A stretch of 23,565 nucleotides of DNA from Jaapia argillacea MUCL 33604. Taxonomy: Eukaryota > Basidiomycota > Agaricomycetes > Jaapiales > Jaapiaceae. The notes under the pieces are model-generated. The model did no database searches, was not told the origin of the DNA, and worked only from the letters and a program-made list of their open reading frames with translations. The translations under genes and the position numbers were made by a program. This document shows, piece by piece, positions 1 through 10,774 of the stretch. Numbering within the stretch: the first letter of the stretch is position 1; the number at the start of each line of letters is the position of its first letter. The stretch is taken from NCBI GenBank assembly GCA_000697665.1, contig KL197730.1:622713-646277 (forward strand), in the 5' to 3' direction.

Positions 1-1574
1 CGCTTGCGCCTTCTAAGTCCCTATTGCAATAATTCTCGTTGAAATACACAGGGGAATGAATATCTTGGAAGCATCACAAGTGTACTGAAATGTCTGTAAG
101 CTGGCTGTGACAATATTGAAAATTAAAATAAATTCATATCGAATGACAGATCTAATTGATAGTAAACTACCGCAGACGGTGCTCCTCAGCCCATCCATCT
201 CCCCGAACCTCGCCAGGCTGCACATAGTGTTGAGAAGCTTCAAAACAGATACCAGATTAGTCAAGGCACAGCCATGGTACAGGCGGAGACTCACCGAAAG
301 CATCGAGAACTAGTTCTGACGAAGTGAAGGAGGCTACCTCCCCCTGAACCCTCAAATAGAACAACTGGTGGCACTTACATGTAGGTAGACGATGTAGCGG
401 CACGGGTGGCCCCATGTCGGGTCAAAAGTAGGAGCTGCGTGGAGGTTGTAGAGGTTGCGGGGGAGACCAGGACTGTAAGCAAAAGCCAGAAGCATTGGCA
501 TGCGTGAAAGGAAAGGAGTGAGAATGCAGAGACGAGGAATTGGAAGGACAGTAAGATTCACTACGTACCATCCAACAGAAGGCCACCGTCACGGTCTCTA
601 CTTATTGCATCTCAAATGGCAGCTGAGATGATGACACTGGGAGCAATCACATTGCCACCCATCTCCCCCTGTTAACTGACGAAAATCACTTGCCAACTCC
701 ACACATCGCCTCCAGGCTCGCATCCCCTGGCTACGCCGTCGAAGCTCAATACCCCTCAGACTCCATATCTCTCCCTCATCCCCCTCCATCACAAAATCGG
801 CGGGGAAATTGTATGAGCTGTTGGACCTTATAAGGAAACTGTGACTTTGTAAGCACTGGCAAGAGTCCAACAAACCTGCCAGACATCTTGAATCCGCTAT
901 CAATCATGCCCCTGGCTTTTAAATGCCTTGGATCTGCTTCCAATCTTGCCTCAGACTTGTTGTCATTTCCAACCTCTTACATGACCAAGCCCAGCCTGAT
1001 GTCAGTGTTGTTGCCTCTTACAACCTCACCATCTGGCTTGTGCACCGTCCCCATCCAACTGCGACAGCTTGTGCCAACTGCCAACCTTGTCACCCGACTG
1101 TGATTTGGAGATAGACAGGGTCTAGGATCGCTCCTCTGTCCCTCTCTCTTTCGCTCCTCCAACCTCCCAAGGATAAGCTCTGCCTTGGGTCCACCTTCTT
1201 GTTCGAGATGTATCACAATCTGGCTGCTCTGTGAGTGTTCCCTTCTCTTGCCTCGAGTTTCTCCGAGGAGCAGTGGGAGTCGGTTGGCACAATATCGGAG
1301 TGAGCGGGAAGAGGGAAGGAGAACATCGCTATCGCAGCAATCTCCTCCCTGCCTCTTCCTCTTCACAGCTTTGTGTCTTCTCACTTTTCATCAGTACCCC
1401 AATTTTCGACCATATTTTGGTTTGTCGTTGCTATCGGTGCTGGGCAATTGTCCTCACTCTTGTGCGCCTCCCACGTTCCCTGAGTCGGGATTGACTAACA
1501 AGCTTGACGTGACCCTGAGTGTGAACCCTTGTCCGTTATTACTGTCCATTGCTACGGGGGTTTGTGTAGATACA
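1..1574. other. left flank, no secure gene
   Basis: Low-complexity, pyrimidine-rich stretch, especially 600-1500 on the plus strand. Open frames on both strands (for example 598-903 minus, 977-1384 minus, 1185-1634 plus) overlap one another, have biased composition and show no domain I recognise. The plus frame at 1185-1634 runs into the LTR that starts at 1580, so its end is artificial. Nothing else is supported except a candidate exon listed separately. Confidence 0.5.
379..472 (-). CDS. candidate internal exon of an unidentified gene
   Basis: On the minus strand a 94-nt segment lies between a TTACAG acceptor and a GTAAGT donor. In the frame that stays open it gives about 31 residues rich in Pro, His and Tyr (starting PGLPRNLYNLH), which looks more like protein than the surrounding frames. 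Possible continuation exons near 190-310 are weak. No family is recognised. This could be a fragment of a host gene or chance splice signals. Confidence 0.22.
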
Positions 1575-1579
1575 TCTTC

Positions 1580-2255
1580 TGTTAAGATCGTTACTTCAAT
1601 GAAGTATACGATGAAAGACTTGATACTTCTCTGATGATACCTAGGCTACAGCTGCAGAGTAGAATGACGAGAGGATGAGAGACTATCAGAGATTTCCAGA
1701 CAGATGATCAGACAGGGACCAAGTTGGAACGATGTGAATTGAGATAACGATCTATATTGACAAAGTGAACAAGATGGGGAATACTAGCGAATACAGGGAG
1801 GTATATATACTAGGATGAAGCACAGTCTGTAGTCCGTAGTAGCGATGAGTAAGACAGTAGTAAGCTTGAGTCGAAGTGAGTCAGAAGGATAGGAGTCCGT
1901 AGTTAGGGGTCCGTAGTCCATAGTCCACAGTCAATGGTCTGATCTGTGAGTCAGAGACATAGGGGTCTGTAGTTGATGGTCCAGGTCATACTGGAAGGTG
2001 AGGTGACGAGGTGACAATGGATCAGAGTGATGATGATGGAGGATAATGCACTAGAGGTCGTATGTGCAGGAGTGAGGATCTATCGGAGGGATGTTGAAGG
2101 GATCTGTACCCGTCCCTTGTGTTCAGGAGGAATACGATCGAGGAATACGATCATGGTGCTTGATGATCCCATATATGGAAGGATCAGATATCCACGAGGA
2201 GTGTTGAATAACAAAGAAAAATGAAAATAGGCGTAGCGAGGTGTGATTCTTAACA
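1580..2255. mobile_element. solo LTR, copy 1 (676 bp)
   Basis: The element starts TGTTAAGA and ends TCTTAACA, a perfect 8-bp terminal inverted repeat of the usual TG...CA form. It is flanked on both sides by the direct repeat TCTTC (1575-1579 and 2256-2260), a 5-bp target-site duplication. A second, very similar copy lies at 20859-21522. There is no internal retrotransposon domain on either side, so this is a solo LTR left by LTR-LTR recombination. Inside are short repeated GTCCGTAGTC-like words (about 1830-1930) and a TATATATACTAG stretch near 1803 that may be the promoter. Frames inside it are not genes. Copia or Gypsy origin cannot be decided from the LTR alone. Confidence 0.93.
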
Positions 2256-3628
2256 TCTTCGTTGTACATAGTGGGCCACGAAATATAACAATTTTACAAA
2301 AAATTTCGTCCGTGGTGCACGCCATAGCTGAACCCAAATCTAATCTGATGAAGCTATCACCCTGGAAGCAGGTGTGAGAATATATGGCCTGATAATGGGT
2401 GGTCAGACTTGCGTCTCCTCACAAGATATCGAGAAGGCTTGGAGACCTTGAGTTATCCCCAAGGCCGACATAGAACTACTTCTGCTTGCAAGAAGGACCA
2501 CAAGAGTTCTAAATATTCCTGGTAATCTGGACCTTATAAGGGCTTTATATCCGCTTGCAAGAGTTGCACTGATTTTGTGATGTCCATATCGATATCCCCT
2601 TCCTCTGACCATCCTTCACCCCATACCAATCTTTTTCTCTCCTCACACACCTTCATAGTTTTCTCTTGTTTTGAATTCTTTGTAATCTCTAGACACATGA
2701 ATACATGTTCTTTTTGCCTCCGTTGTCTCTGGACTCCTCGCCTGCTTAGCGTTCTCAACGTTGCTTTGATTTTTCGGCAATCCGAGATATCACAACTTAT
2801 CCAGTAACCAAATGCGCAAATAACTCAAAAATCCATAATCATGTAACTACAGTAACTAACTATTGTCGACAAGAATTGCAACAGCCACATCCCTGTTGGG
2901 ATGACCTTCCAAATTTGGGTAGGTATGAGACCTCTCCATACCTCTCCATACCTATCAGTGCCAATTGCTGGTATGGAGGTATGGGAGAGGTATAACTCGG
3001 CTAACTGTTTCCTGATTTACACACATAAAGTACAGTCTGTTGACGAGCACAAGACAAACAATCAGAATACATCATTTGAACATAATATACCATTTATAGC
3101 AAGATCAGATTTGGCGCGCTTAATTGCTTCTCTTATCTGCATTTAGCTTCTATGATGTAATAGAAGCACGTACATAATATTGACTAAAAGCTTAATTCTT
3201 CCGTCTGGATCAATGACGTTTCACATTAGGTTTAACTAACCTTTTAAGGTATGATTACTACTTATGGTTAATCCCATCAAACTCAAATATGCGCAAATCA
3301 TTTCATTTGTTTATCCATTTGTCGTCTTGCCAGTTTCCTTCCTTTCTTCACCCAACACCTTTCCCCCAGATCGTTCAACTTTCTCTGCTTTGTATTCACT
3401 CGCTTTCTCAATGCCTTCAACAGTGCAGCTATTCGATATCACTTAATTCCTCGTGCTGTAATGGCTCCTCAGCTACACACGCTCCTTCAACGCAACAAGT
3501 TCTATTGCGTCTACCATTTAGTGTGTACTTTGGAGTGCAGTGTGCGACTTTAGACTTATAAAGTGGTGAGTACTGACTTATGTTATTTAATCTTCTCTTT
3601 TTTCTTTTTGTCGTTGTGGATCTGTGCC
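2256..3628. other. intergenic stretch without a recognised gene
   Basis: After the LTR's target duplication this is AT-rich and CT-rich sequence. It holds one strong hairpin (2930-2991, listed separately). A 31-codon frame that starts at the ATG near 3461 follows a CT-rich leader typical of fungal promoters. That small frame (starting MAPQLHTLLQ) ends at about 3556 and matches nothing I know. I see no other gene. Confidence 0.5.
2930..2991. repeat. hairpin of ACCTCTCCATACC repeats
   Basis: The left arm (2930-2952) contains two tandem CCTCTCCATA units. The right arm (2970-2991) is its near-complete reverse complement, one unit slightly shortened. The 17-nt loop is centred on CCAATTG. It may be a small foldback, or the fused ends of a transposon with terminal repeats of this kind. 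No target duplication is evident. Confidence 0.6.
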
Positions 3629-4680
3629 CATCCCGAACCCTCTCGCGAGATCATTCAACAAGGCGTGGGGTCACTTTTAAAAAGTCGACCTCATTTGGTA
3701 GGCGAGCAGGCACCGCGTCATTGATCATAATCGACGCGGCAGCAGACCCTCAAGGGACTGTCGATGTCACACACTCGCTTTTAATGGCGCACAATCAACC
3801 CTTCTTTTCATCAACATCTCCAATTCTGCCCATCCTGTAACTTCCTGCAAGATCATTCGCCAAGGGGGTGGGGTCACTTTTAAAAAGTCGACCTCGTTCA
3901 GTGACCAAGCAGGCACTGTGTCATTGATCAGAATCGACGCGGCAGCAGACCTTCAAGGAACTGTCGATGCCATAAGCTCGGTTTTAGTGGCGCAGTATTG
4001 TAGAAATACTACATCTCCTTTATCAACTCTATTTTCTTTTGTCCATCTATACTGCCCATCCCATAACACCCTGTGAGATCATTCGCCAAGGGGGTGGGGT
4101 CACTTTTAAAAAGTTGACCCTGTTTGGTGACCAAGCAGGCACCGCATCATTGATCAGAATTGACGTGGTGGCAGACCTTCAAGGAACTGTCAATGCCATA
4201 AGCTCGGTTTTAGTGGCGTAGTATTATAGAACAAATCTTTCTTGTATCAACTCTATTTTCCTTTGTCCATATCTCAATTCTGCCCATCCCGTAACGCCCT
4301 GCAAGATCATTCGCCACACTTTTAAAAAGTCGACCTTATTCGGTGACCAAGCAGGCACTGCATCATTGATCAGAATCAACACGGCGGCAGACCTTCAAGG
4401 AACTGTCAATGCCAGAAGCTTGGTTTTAGTGGTGTGGTATTATATAACAAACTTTTTTCGTTCAACTGTATTTTCCTTTGTCCATATCTCAATACTGCCC
4501 ATCCTGTAACGCCCTGCGAGATCATTTGCCAAGGGGGTGGGGTCACTTTTAAAAAGTCGACCTCATTCGGTGACCAAGTTGGCACCGCGTCATTGATCAG
4601 AATCAATGTGGCGGCAGACCTTTAAGGAACTGTCGATGCCTTAAATTTGGTTTTAGTGGTGCAGTATTGTAGAAATACTA
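3629..4680. repeat. five diverged tandem copies of a ~170-bp unit
   Basis: Cores can be aligned on the word TCACTTTTAAAAAGT at 3671, 3874, 4100, 4316 (first bases altered) and 4543, giving a period of 203-227 bp. Each unit runs from GCGAGATCATTCG through that core, then GCAGGCACCGCGTCATTGAT, CAGACCTTCAAGG and TTTTAGTGGCG. Linkers are AT-rich and also related, with TTTTCYTTTGTCCAT before each unit. Copy 4 has lost about 13 bases before the core. Open frames on both strands recur at the same place in several copies but do not join into one protein. On the minus strand each unit ends in GGTTCGGGATGG or a relative, resembling a Pol III B box, so a SINE-like origin is possible. Confidence 0.82.
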
Positions 4681-5308
4681 CTGTGCCTTGCTGCCTACTT
4701 GGCCAGTCTGGCTACTCAGTCAATCGCATTTTGTGCCACATGCAGCCTGAGATTCTTAGATCTCTTGGTAGGGGCATATAGTACATCTACGAGGCCTATG
4801 CCTCCCAAAATTCCAGGCAAATTGGTCTGCAGTTCATGGAGTTAAATTGAATCTAAGCGTGACTGGCGTGGTTTCGGCCAGAATCACTAATTTCGGCCTC
4901 CATCCATCTTCACCCACCTATCCAAGAGCAACCACCCTTTAACACTCAGATTTTCTTTGGTATACTACCCTCATAAGCATTGAGGATCACACTTCAAACA
5001 TAAGATATACCAAATGTATAAATTATAGAGGGCTAGGTGCCATTTGGCTGAGCAGGGGGTCATTCTTCATTTTCCCACCCTCTGGAAAGAATTGACCACT
5101 GTACAACAAATACCTGGGCTACGGAGACAGTCTAGGGGGGAATTTATAGCCAAGATAGATTACTTCGAGGTAATCCAAGTTTGAGAGGCAACGGGCCAGT
5201 GGTTTGAATGGTAGACAGACAAAACCTCAGAGTGGCCGAGTAGCCGACAGGGCACAATACATCTTTTTTAGCAGCTGTATTTTCTTTTGTTCATCTATCA
5301 ATACTGCC
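4681..5308. other. spacer inside the repeat cluster
   Basis: About 630 bp separate repeat copies 5 and 6. No frame of interest was found. A short stretch at 5231-5245 (TGGCCGAGTAGCCG) resembles a tRNA-like A box, but no matching B box lies at the expected distance, so no tRNA or SINE is called. Confidence 0.4.
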
Positions 5309-5690
5309 CATCCTGTAATGCCTTGCGAGATCATTCGACAAGGGGCGAGGTCACTTTTAGAAAGTTTACCTCATTCGGTAAGCGACCAGGCACCACGTCA
5401 TGGATCAGAATCGATGTGGCGACTGACCCTCAAGGGACAGTCGGTGCTGTAGTATATATTGATTTATTTCATTAATTGGATTTACTTTTTGTTGACATGC
5501 TACTCTCACCATCTCGAACCCCCTTGCGAGATCGTCCGACAAAGGGACGGGGTCACTTTTAAAAAGTCGACCGACCTCATTCAGAGAGCGTGCAGGCAAC
5601 GCATCATTGATCAGAAGCGACGCAGCGGCTAACCCTCGAGGGATAGTCCATGCCAAAAGCTTGCTTTTAGTGAAGTCTTGTCAGGACCAA
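5309..5690. repeat. two further copies of the same ~170-bp unit
   Basis: Copies 6 and 7 have cores at 5351 and 5553, 202 bp apart. They are more diverged from copies 2-5 and closer to copy 1 in details such as CCCTCAAGGGACAGTC. Copy 7 has a duplicated GACC after the core. The cluster ends in a TATATATATAATTTATA tract at 5693-5709. Confidence 0.78.
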
Positions 5691-6025
5691 ATTATATATA
5701 TAATTTATAATCTTCACTTCTTTCATCCGTTGCTCTAATGGGAAAAGTCTTAATGGTTCCCAATATTGAGGAATACTTATCAAGGGGAAGGTACATGTAG
5801 CCGTGCAAAGATCATAGATAAATTTCATTTAATCCTCAATATAAGTTATTTTCAGTGAATATCCAACTTAAGAGAAAGTCGATGGTCCAAAACCACCACC
5901 AATTACAGGAAGTATCACACGCACACATACAATGTACACAAACTACAGCAGATACAAATGCAGACAAAAAATGTGGATGTCAATGAAGAGGAATGGCATG
6001 AGAGAACATCGACCCGAACAGCACT

Positions 6026-8179
6026 CTAGTCCTCCGATTCGGTCATTAGATCAATGAAAAGATCATCAATCAATGAATCGGGTGGAAGAGAGGGAGTTGA
6101 TTCCTCAACCTTGTTCCTTTTGGCCTTACTGTTACTCTGCATACAATTCGCCTTTCTCTTCTGAGATTCCAACCTCTGCCTTTCGTGATTTTTCTCCGCC
6201 TGTTGCTCCCCAGTCATCCATGTCATGACCATCACTGGTTGTGGATATGGAACCCAATATATATGCTGCAAAGAGTGGATAGTTGCTGGGGCAATCCAAT
6301 CAGGTCGTGGGAACCAATCAGTGGATAGACCACAAAGATCACAATGCCATTGGAAAAGAAAACCTTGCTTGGTTTTCTTCATCTTGGATTGCACATGAAG
6401 TTGGATAGATTGACAAGCCAAACTGGGGCAAGTAGGAGCAATGAGACCGAATGGACACCAGTAATGGTCAGACTGAACCAAACTCATCGTCTTCATGAAT
6501 TGTCCTCCAGTCGCAGAATCTGTGAACATCGTTGTCACAGAAATGGGGGAGTGACTGAGAGCTTGAATGTCTGCACTGAAAGCTACCTCGATGGCAGTGA
6601 GAATGGAATAGTTGTAGGTGACGGTTAAGGAAATAGCTTTGGTTAAATTGAGGGCGACGTTGTTCGGGACGATGGAACCTCTGCAGAAAGCCATGATGAA
6701 AGTGAAGTAGTCCCTAGTAGAATTCAAAGTAAATAATAAGATATGAATGATAAATAAGAAAGTGAAAAGAAGAATGACTTACTTGGCCACGAGCGCCTCA
6801 ATTCGCCTACGAGAGTTCGCGACGGACATCAGAGGACCACAAGTGAGGAAAAACATGCCCTTTCTCGCTTGTCTAATGGTAGGAAGCGAGTTGAACAAGA
6901 TCGGACTGAGATAGGCTTCAAGCAACTGAATCGACATAAATTAGCAATTCCATTCACAATCTTCAAAATTAAATGAAACACACATCAACGACATTTCCAG
7001 ACTCATATCCCTTAGACGCCAAACCTCCATATATGAGGTTGCCAGTTGAAGTCTCGGCATGCGAGTCCCAGAGTATGTATATGTCGGCCTGGTGATCCTT
7101 CATAAACTGCCTCGCTTCTACAGTGCCATTGTCTGCCTGATGAGACTTAGTCATAAGAATGAAGTCCTTCCAGAACAGCTGAAGGATGGCCAAATTAGAA
7201 GATCCATATACATAATAATGTGAATGAAACCAACGTACATAAGAAAGTTTATGCCGATATTCTTCAGCAATCACAACATTGGCCAATAACCTCAGAATCG
7301 AACCTCGAATGCCTTGAGTATATGTTAAAATAACGGTCAGTTTCAAGGACTTTCCAAGTACATATCGTTCGTACTCCGACCGTAAAATCTCATACTAAAG
7401 GACACTAAAATTGATATATACTGGTCAGTCGAATGAAAGGAAACAAATCCATGCATAAAAAGGTCAACGACTCACATTAGGGAAAGTAGAGTTATTAAGG
7501 TGACACAAGGGACACCGAAACATCTTTCTATCAAATTCATCCCGGATGTTGCTGTGCAGAAGCAAACACCCAGAAGAAATGGAGCTCGTTGCAATACAAA
7601 GACAGACGTGACAAATGTAACAGTCCACTATATTGCCCACATCACCACAGGCAGCACAATTCTACATATAAAAAATAAAAACAGAAGCTCAGAAATCATC
7701 AGAAAGGCATGTGTACGTTGACACGCACCAAATGAGCTTTGTTGCTCTGCCAAAGTTAATCAATCGATTGTAAAGGTAATCAAACGATGAGAAAAAACAA
7801 ACGCACCATCTTACTCTTAGCAATTGTCGGCTTGTGCAAATATTCCAAATAACTCTTTATACGTTGTTCAACTAATAAAGAAGATTTAAAGTTAAAAAAA
7901 TCGGATCAAATGCGTGCACTGTACTAACTCAATCCTATCTCTCTATCTTCATTATCCACCAAAAGCTTATCGTCATCTTCCTGAGCCACTGCAGCAGCAG
8001 ACAAATCGATTTCATTGGATTGCAAAGTAGGGGGGTTGTCTAGAGAAAATTGTGACGACATTCAATGGTAAATCCAAATAAAACAGATACTAAACAGCGA
8101 TCTCACGTACCTCGAACGTTCAAAGGACATTCTCGAGCCACAACAGAATGAGCATTTGTTGACGGTTTCCTGTTCCCAG
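6026..8179 (-). CDS. PHD-like finger, caspase/CHAT-like core and zinc ribbon protein
   Basis: Nine exons join in frame with no stop: 8179-8111, 8039-7929, 7871-7807, 7746-7729 (18 nt), 7661-7476, 7394-7239, 7178-6984, 6925-6783 and 6713-6026, ending TAG. The first exon is not found, so ~542 residues are a minimum. Residues 88-149 form a Cys/His cluster like a PHD or RING finger (CAAC, CYICHVC, CPLC). Residues 150-310 look alpha/beta: a hydrophobic strand, then WDSH (His ~241), then FFLTCGP (Cys ~295). The 54-residue spacing and the surrounding strands recall the His/Cys dyad of caspase/CHAT proteases; this is inference. Residues 400-441 carry a likely zinc ribbon, followed by a basic, nuclear-signal-like stretch (~485-520) and an acidic end. 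I recall unnamed proteins of this layout in many Agaricomycetes but know no function. It diverges from the gene at 8376. Confidence 0.75.
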
Positions 8180-8375
8180 CTATACAACCACCTCGATCAG
8201 ATCTTGTTCAGCTCATAGTGATGGTGGATGATATCAAGCAACAAAAGCATTAACATTTACACAGCCACCAAAGGTAAGAATCTGTACATGTAAATACAAA
8301 CAAATACAAACAAACAAATCAACCTTCCTGGCATCCAATGCATGATGTGTACCATTACTTCAACACTACAGCAAG
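8180..8375. promoter_or_regulatory. shared upstream region of a divergent gene pair
   Basis: About 200 bp separate the first traced exon of the leftward zinc-finger gene from the ATG of the rightward gene. The leftward gene's own start must lie here: candidate minus-strand ATGs are near 8341-8347, but none could be joined in phase with certainty. The stretch has short TTTGTATTTG repeats and an AT-rich middle. No clear TATA box stands out. If both starts are here, the two genes share a compact bidirectional promoter. Confidence 0.45.
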
Positions 8376-10774
8376 ATGCCTCAGCGATCCAAAAAGCTTC
8401 AAGTAATGGGGCCTGATTTCCCAAAAGATTCTAAGTTGATTCAGATCAGAACTGATGCTTGAGACCTATTTTATGCAGATGTGCATAATGCCACTGATGA
8501 TGGGCTCGTTCCTGTCAGACAGACGAGCATTCATAAAGTGATCCCTAATCTCGAGCTCAATGAGTCGACGCTAGTATCAAACTTGTTTATACCAGCCAGT
8601 TACGCGGAACACTACCGATTCGTCAATCAACTCCGACTTTGCTCCTATGTGTGGTCGGTTCTAGGAGAAAACTACATGTCGGACAGGATGAACTACTGGC
8701 GAAACACAAGCATGTATCTTCTGCGGATCGTTCGCCATTTCAATCACTCAGCGACATTGGAGGATGTGAAGAGCGATTGGAGATGTCCTGTCTTTGACCA
8801 ATTCTTGATCTGAGAATTTCATGGCCTTCTGCACACTGCAATCGATCTAAACAAGGTGATGAAGGATAGGCAAGTGAACATCAATGTTGATTGCATGGAT
8901 CTGGGTAAGCTCTCCTTATACAAATCATGATGTCCCATCTATTACCATATGACTCTTTCACTAGATTGGGAGGACTTTGCAAAACAGTATCCTATAGATT
9001 TTGGAGCAGATGACAAGGGAAACCCGATTCTGTTTTGGACAGAGGGAAGAGTAGACGTCATCCTCAAGCAGATCAAAAACGAGTTTGAACTCATGAAGAA
9101 GGAAGATAAGGCAACGGAAACGATCCGTAAAAAATCAGCCAAGGAATATGATGACGACTACTCACCTTGCCCTAAACCAAAGAAAGGACAAAAGAAACGT
9201 ACCAGGAATTCCATATACGCAGACCTATTGTTAAAGCCACGAGAAAGAAAGGTAATGTCACCTAACATTTTGAAAATGGTTCGTATGTTCATCATGCTTT
9301 TAAACAATACAGCTGTCAAAAAATCCACACCTGTACACAATACTTCTAGCGAAGAAGAAGATATAGTAGTTGAATTGAGTGGTGAGTGACAAAATATTCA
9401 TTTCCACATTCGTACATTATGTTGAAATGACATATTGAATTTCATTGCAGAAACTGAGAAATCCACCAAGAAAAGTCGCATCCACTCCCCAGTCCAGGAG
9501 CAGAAAGCCGCTGTCAAACCCAAAGTTCAATGTAACTGCTTGATCTCTGTGGATGTGACAAATATTGATCAATATTAATAATCCCTAGATCACGTTGAGT
9601 CAGACCAAGATGATCTGGAGCGTATTGACGGTTTTCCTCGAAAATTTGTATCCTCCAGTCTTCCTGCAGGTTATATTGGCAACAAAGTATTCCATTCGTT
9701 TATTCCACCTACAATTCAAATACTCCCACCATCCAGTAAAGTCGAGACTCAAGAAGTGGAGTCAATTCTCCACAATGATCCTCTTCCTGCCGGTGCGTGA
9801 CCAAAAATTATATGTCATCATACAATTGACTAGTAAAAAAATAGTGGATACATCAACCAATTCAATAGAGTTGACTCCCAGCAGTCATTCTCAAGAAGAT
9901 GACAATGATAACGCCATGGATCAAGATCCATCCGTCAATTTATTTAACGGCAGCAGAGGTGACTCCGAGCTGTTGAAAGCTTTCTTTAACTCCACTGTCG
10001 ATCCAGATATCGATCCAGATTTTGATCCGGATGTTGTAGGGGAGGAAGACTGGCCTGAGGAAGATCATAATGAAGCGAAGCAAATACGTGAGTAACTCCA
10101 TTAAAATTACAACCAACGACTCATGCAGAATCACATCAGTGTTCAAGACTGAAATGGCAAGTGCCTTAAACAGATTGAACTCTCACAAACCAGATGAGGA
10201 TGATATCGATGGTAAGATAAGCTATGTATTCTTATCAGACCTTTAACAAACCCGTTATATATTCAGATGATAATGGAGGTACAACACATACACTTTATGG
10301 TACAGGAAACACATACTCATGACTTAAAGGGAGTTCCAATGACGGTGCACACTCTTCTCACATCACAAATGATTCCCGTGTTTTGAATGAGGATGAGAGT
10401 GAGTAATTTGGACTGGAATGTAAAGATATTCAAAATTTATTGCATGCAAATTTCTGAATATCAGGCGACTACACATGTTGGTGCAATTGGCATTGTGATA
10501 GCTCTGGAACTGCAACAAGCTCAAGTCACCCAATAGATCAAATGATCGATAACAATCAATCAACCAGTACTGGTAGTACCAGTTTGCACAACATGACCAG
10601 CTTATATAATTTCGTTCCAACAGGTGAGAAAGTACTTGATATGGGAACATTAAATTAACCAATGATTACATAGATTCAACACTTCGCCCTGTTACATTGC
10701 CTGACACATTGTTCTCGGAACCATTCAAAAAACAAAAGAGAAGGGGAAGGGGTGGCAAACCACTAGTTGCATAA
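8376..10774 (+). pseudogene. nine-exon gene of unknown function with three in-frame TGA codons
   Basis: Exons 8376-8904, 8965-9381, 9451-9531, 9589-~9796, 9834-10087, 10140-10211, 10267-10398, 10465-10623 and 10674-10774 join in frame (about 650 codons, ending TAA). All introns have GT...AG ends and are 37-69 nt. TGA interrupts at 8460, 8811 and 10320. In each case CGA would restore Arg and the frame goes on with normal-looking protein. The N-terminal ~220 residues look globular (Tyr- and Trp-rich, YRFVNQLRLCSYVWSVLGENY). Then come a Lys-rich linker, a long acidic low-complexity region with a DPDIDPDFDPD repeat near 10000-10030, and a basic tail (KKQKRRGRGG) like a nuclear signal. I do not recognise the family. 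The donor of exon 4 is uncertain: the better GTGCGT at 9793 gives the wrong phase. It is either a recently dead gene or one that reads TGA. Confidence 0.65.

Noticed and set aside
1185-1634. 149-codon plus-strand open frame
   Set aside because: Composition is that of CT-rich DNA (Ser/Leu/Pro/Cys), it has no domain, and its end lies inside the LTR.
2027-2337. Open frames on both strands in and around the first LTR
   Set aside because: They belong to LTR sequence; the same frames recur in the second LTR and change with small indels.
5231-5245. tRNA-like A box (TGGCCGAGTAGCCG)
   Set aside because: No B box at a suitable distance and no cloverleaf; not enough for a tRNA or SINE.
3629-5690. CRISPR-like array
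   Set aside because: Units are ~170 bp, diverged, with related linkers, in a eukaryotic setting; nothing like short identical repeats with unique spacers.
8376-10774. Selenocysteine or programmed read-through at the three TGA codons
   Set aside because: No homologue evidence or SECIS-like structure could be shown, and the same TGA pattern appears in dead transposons next door, so CpG decay is the simpler reading.
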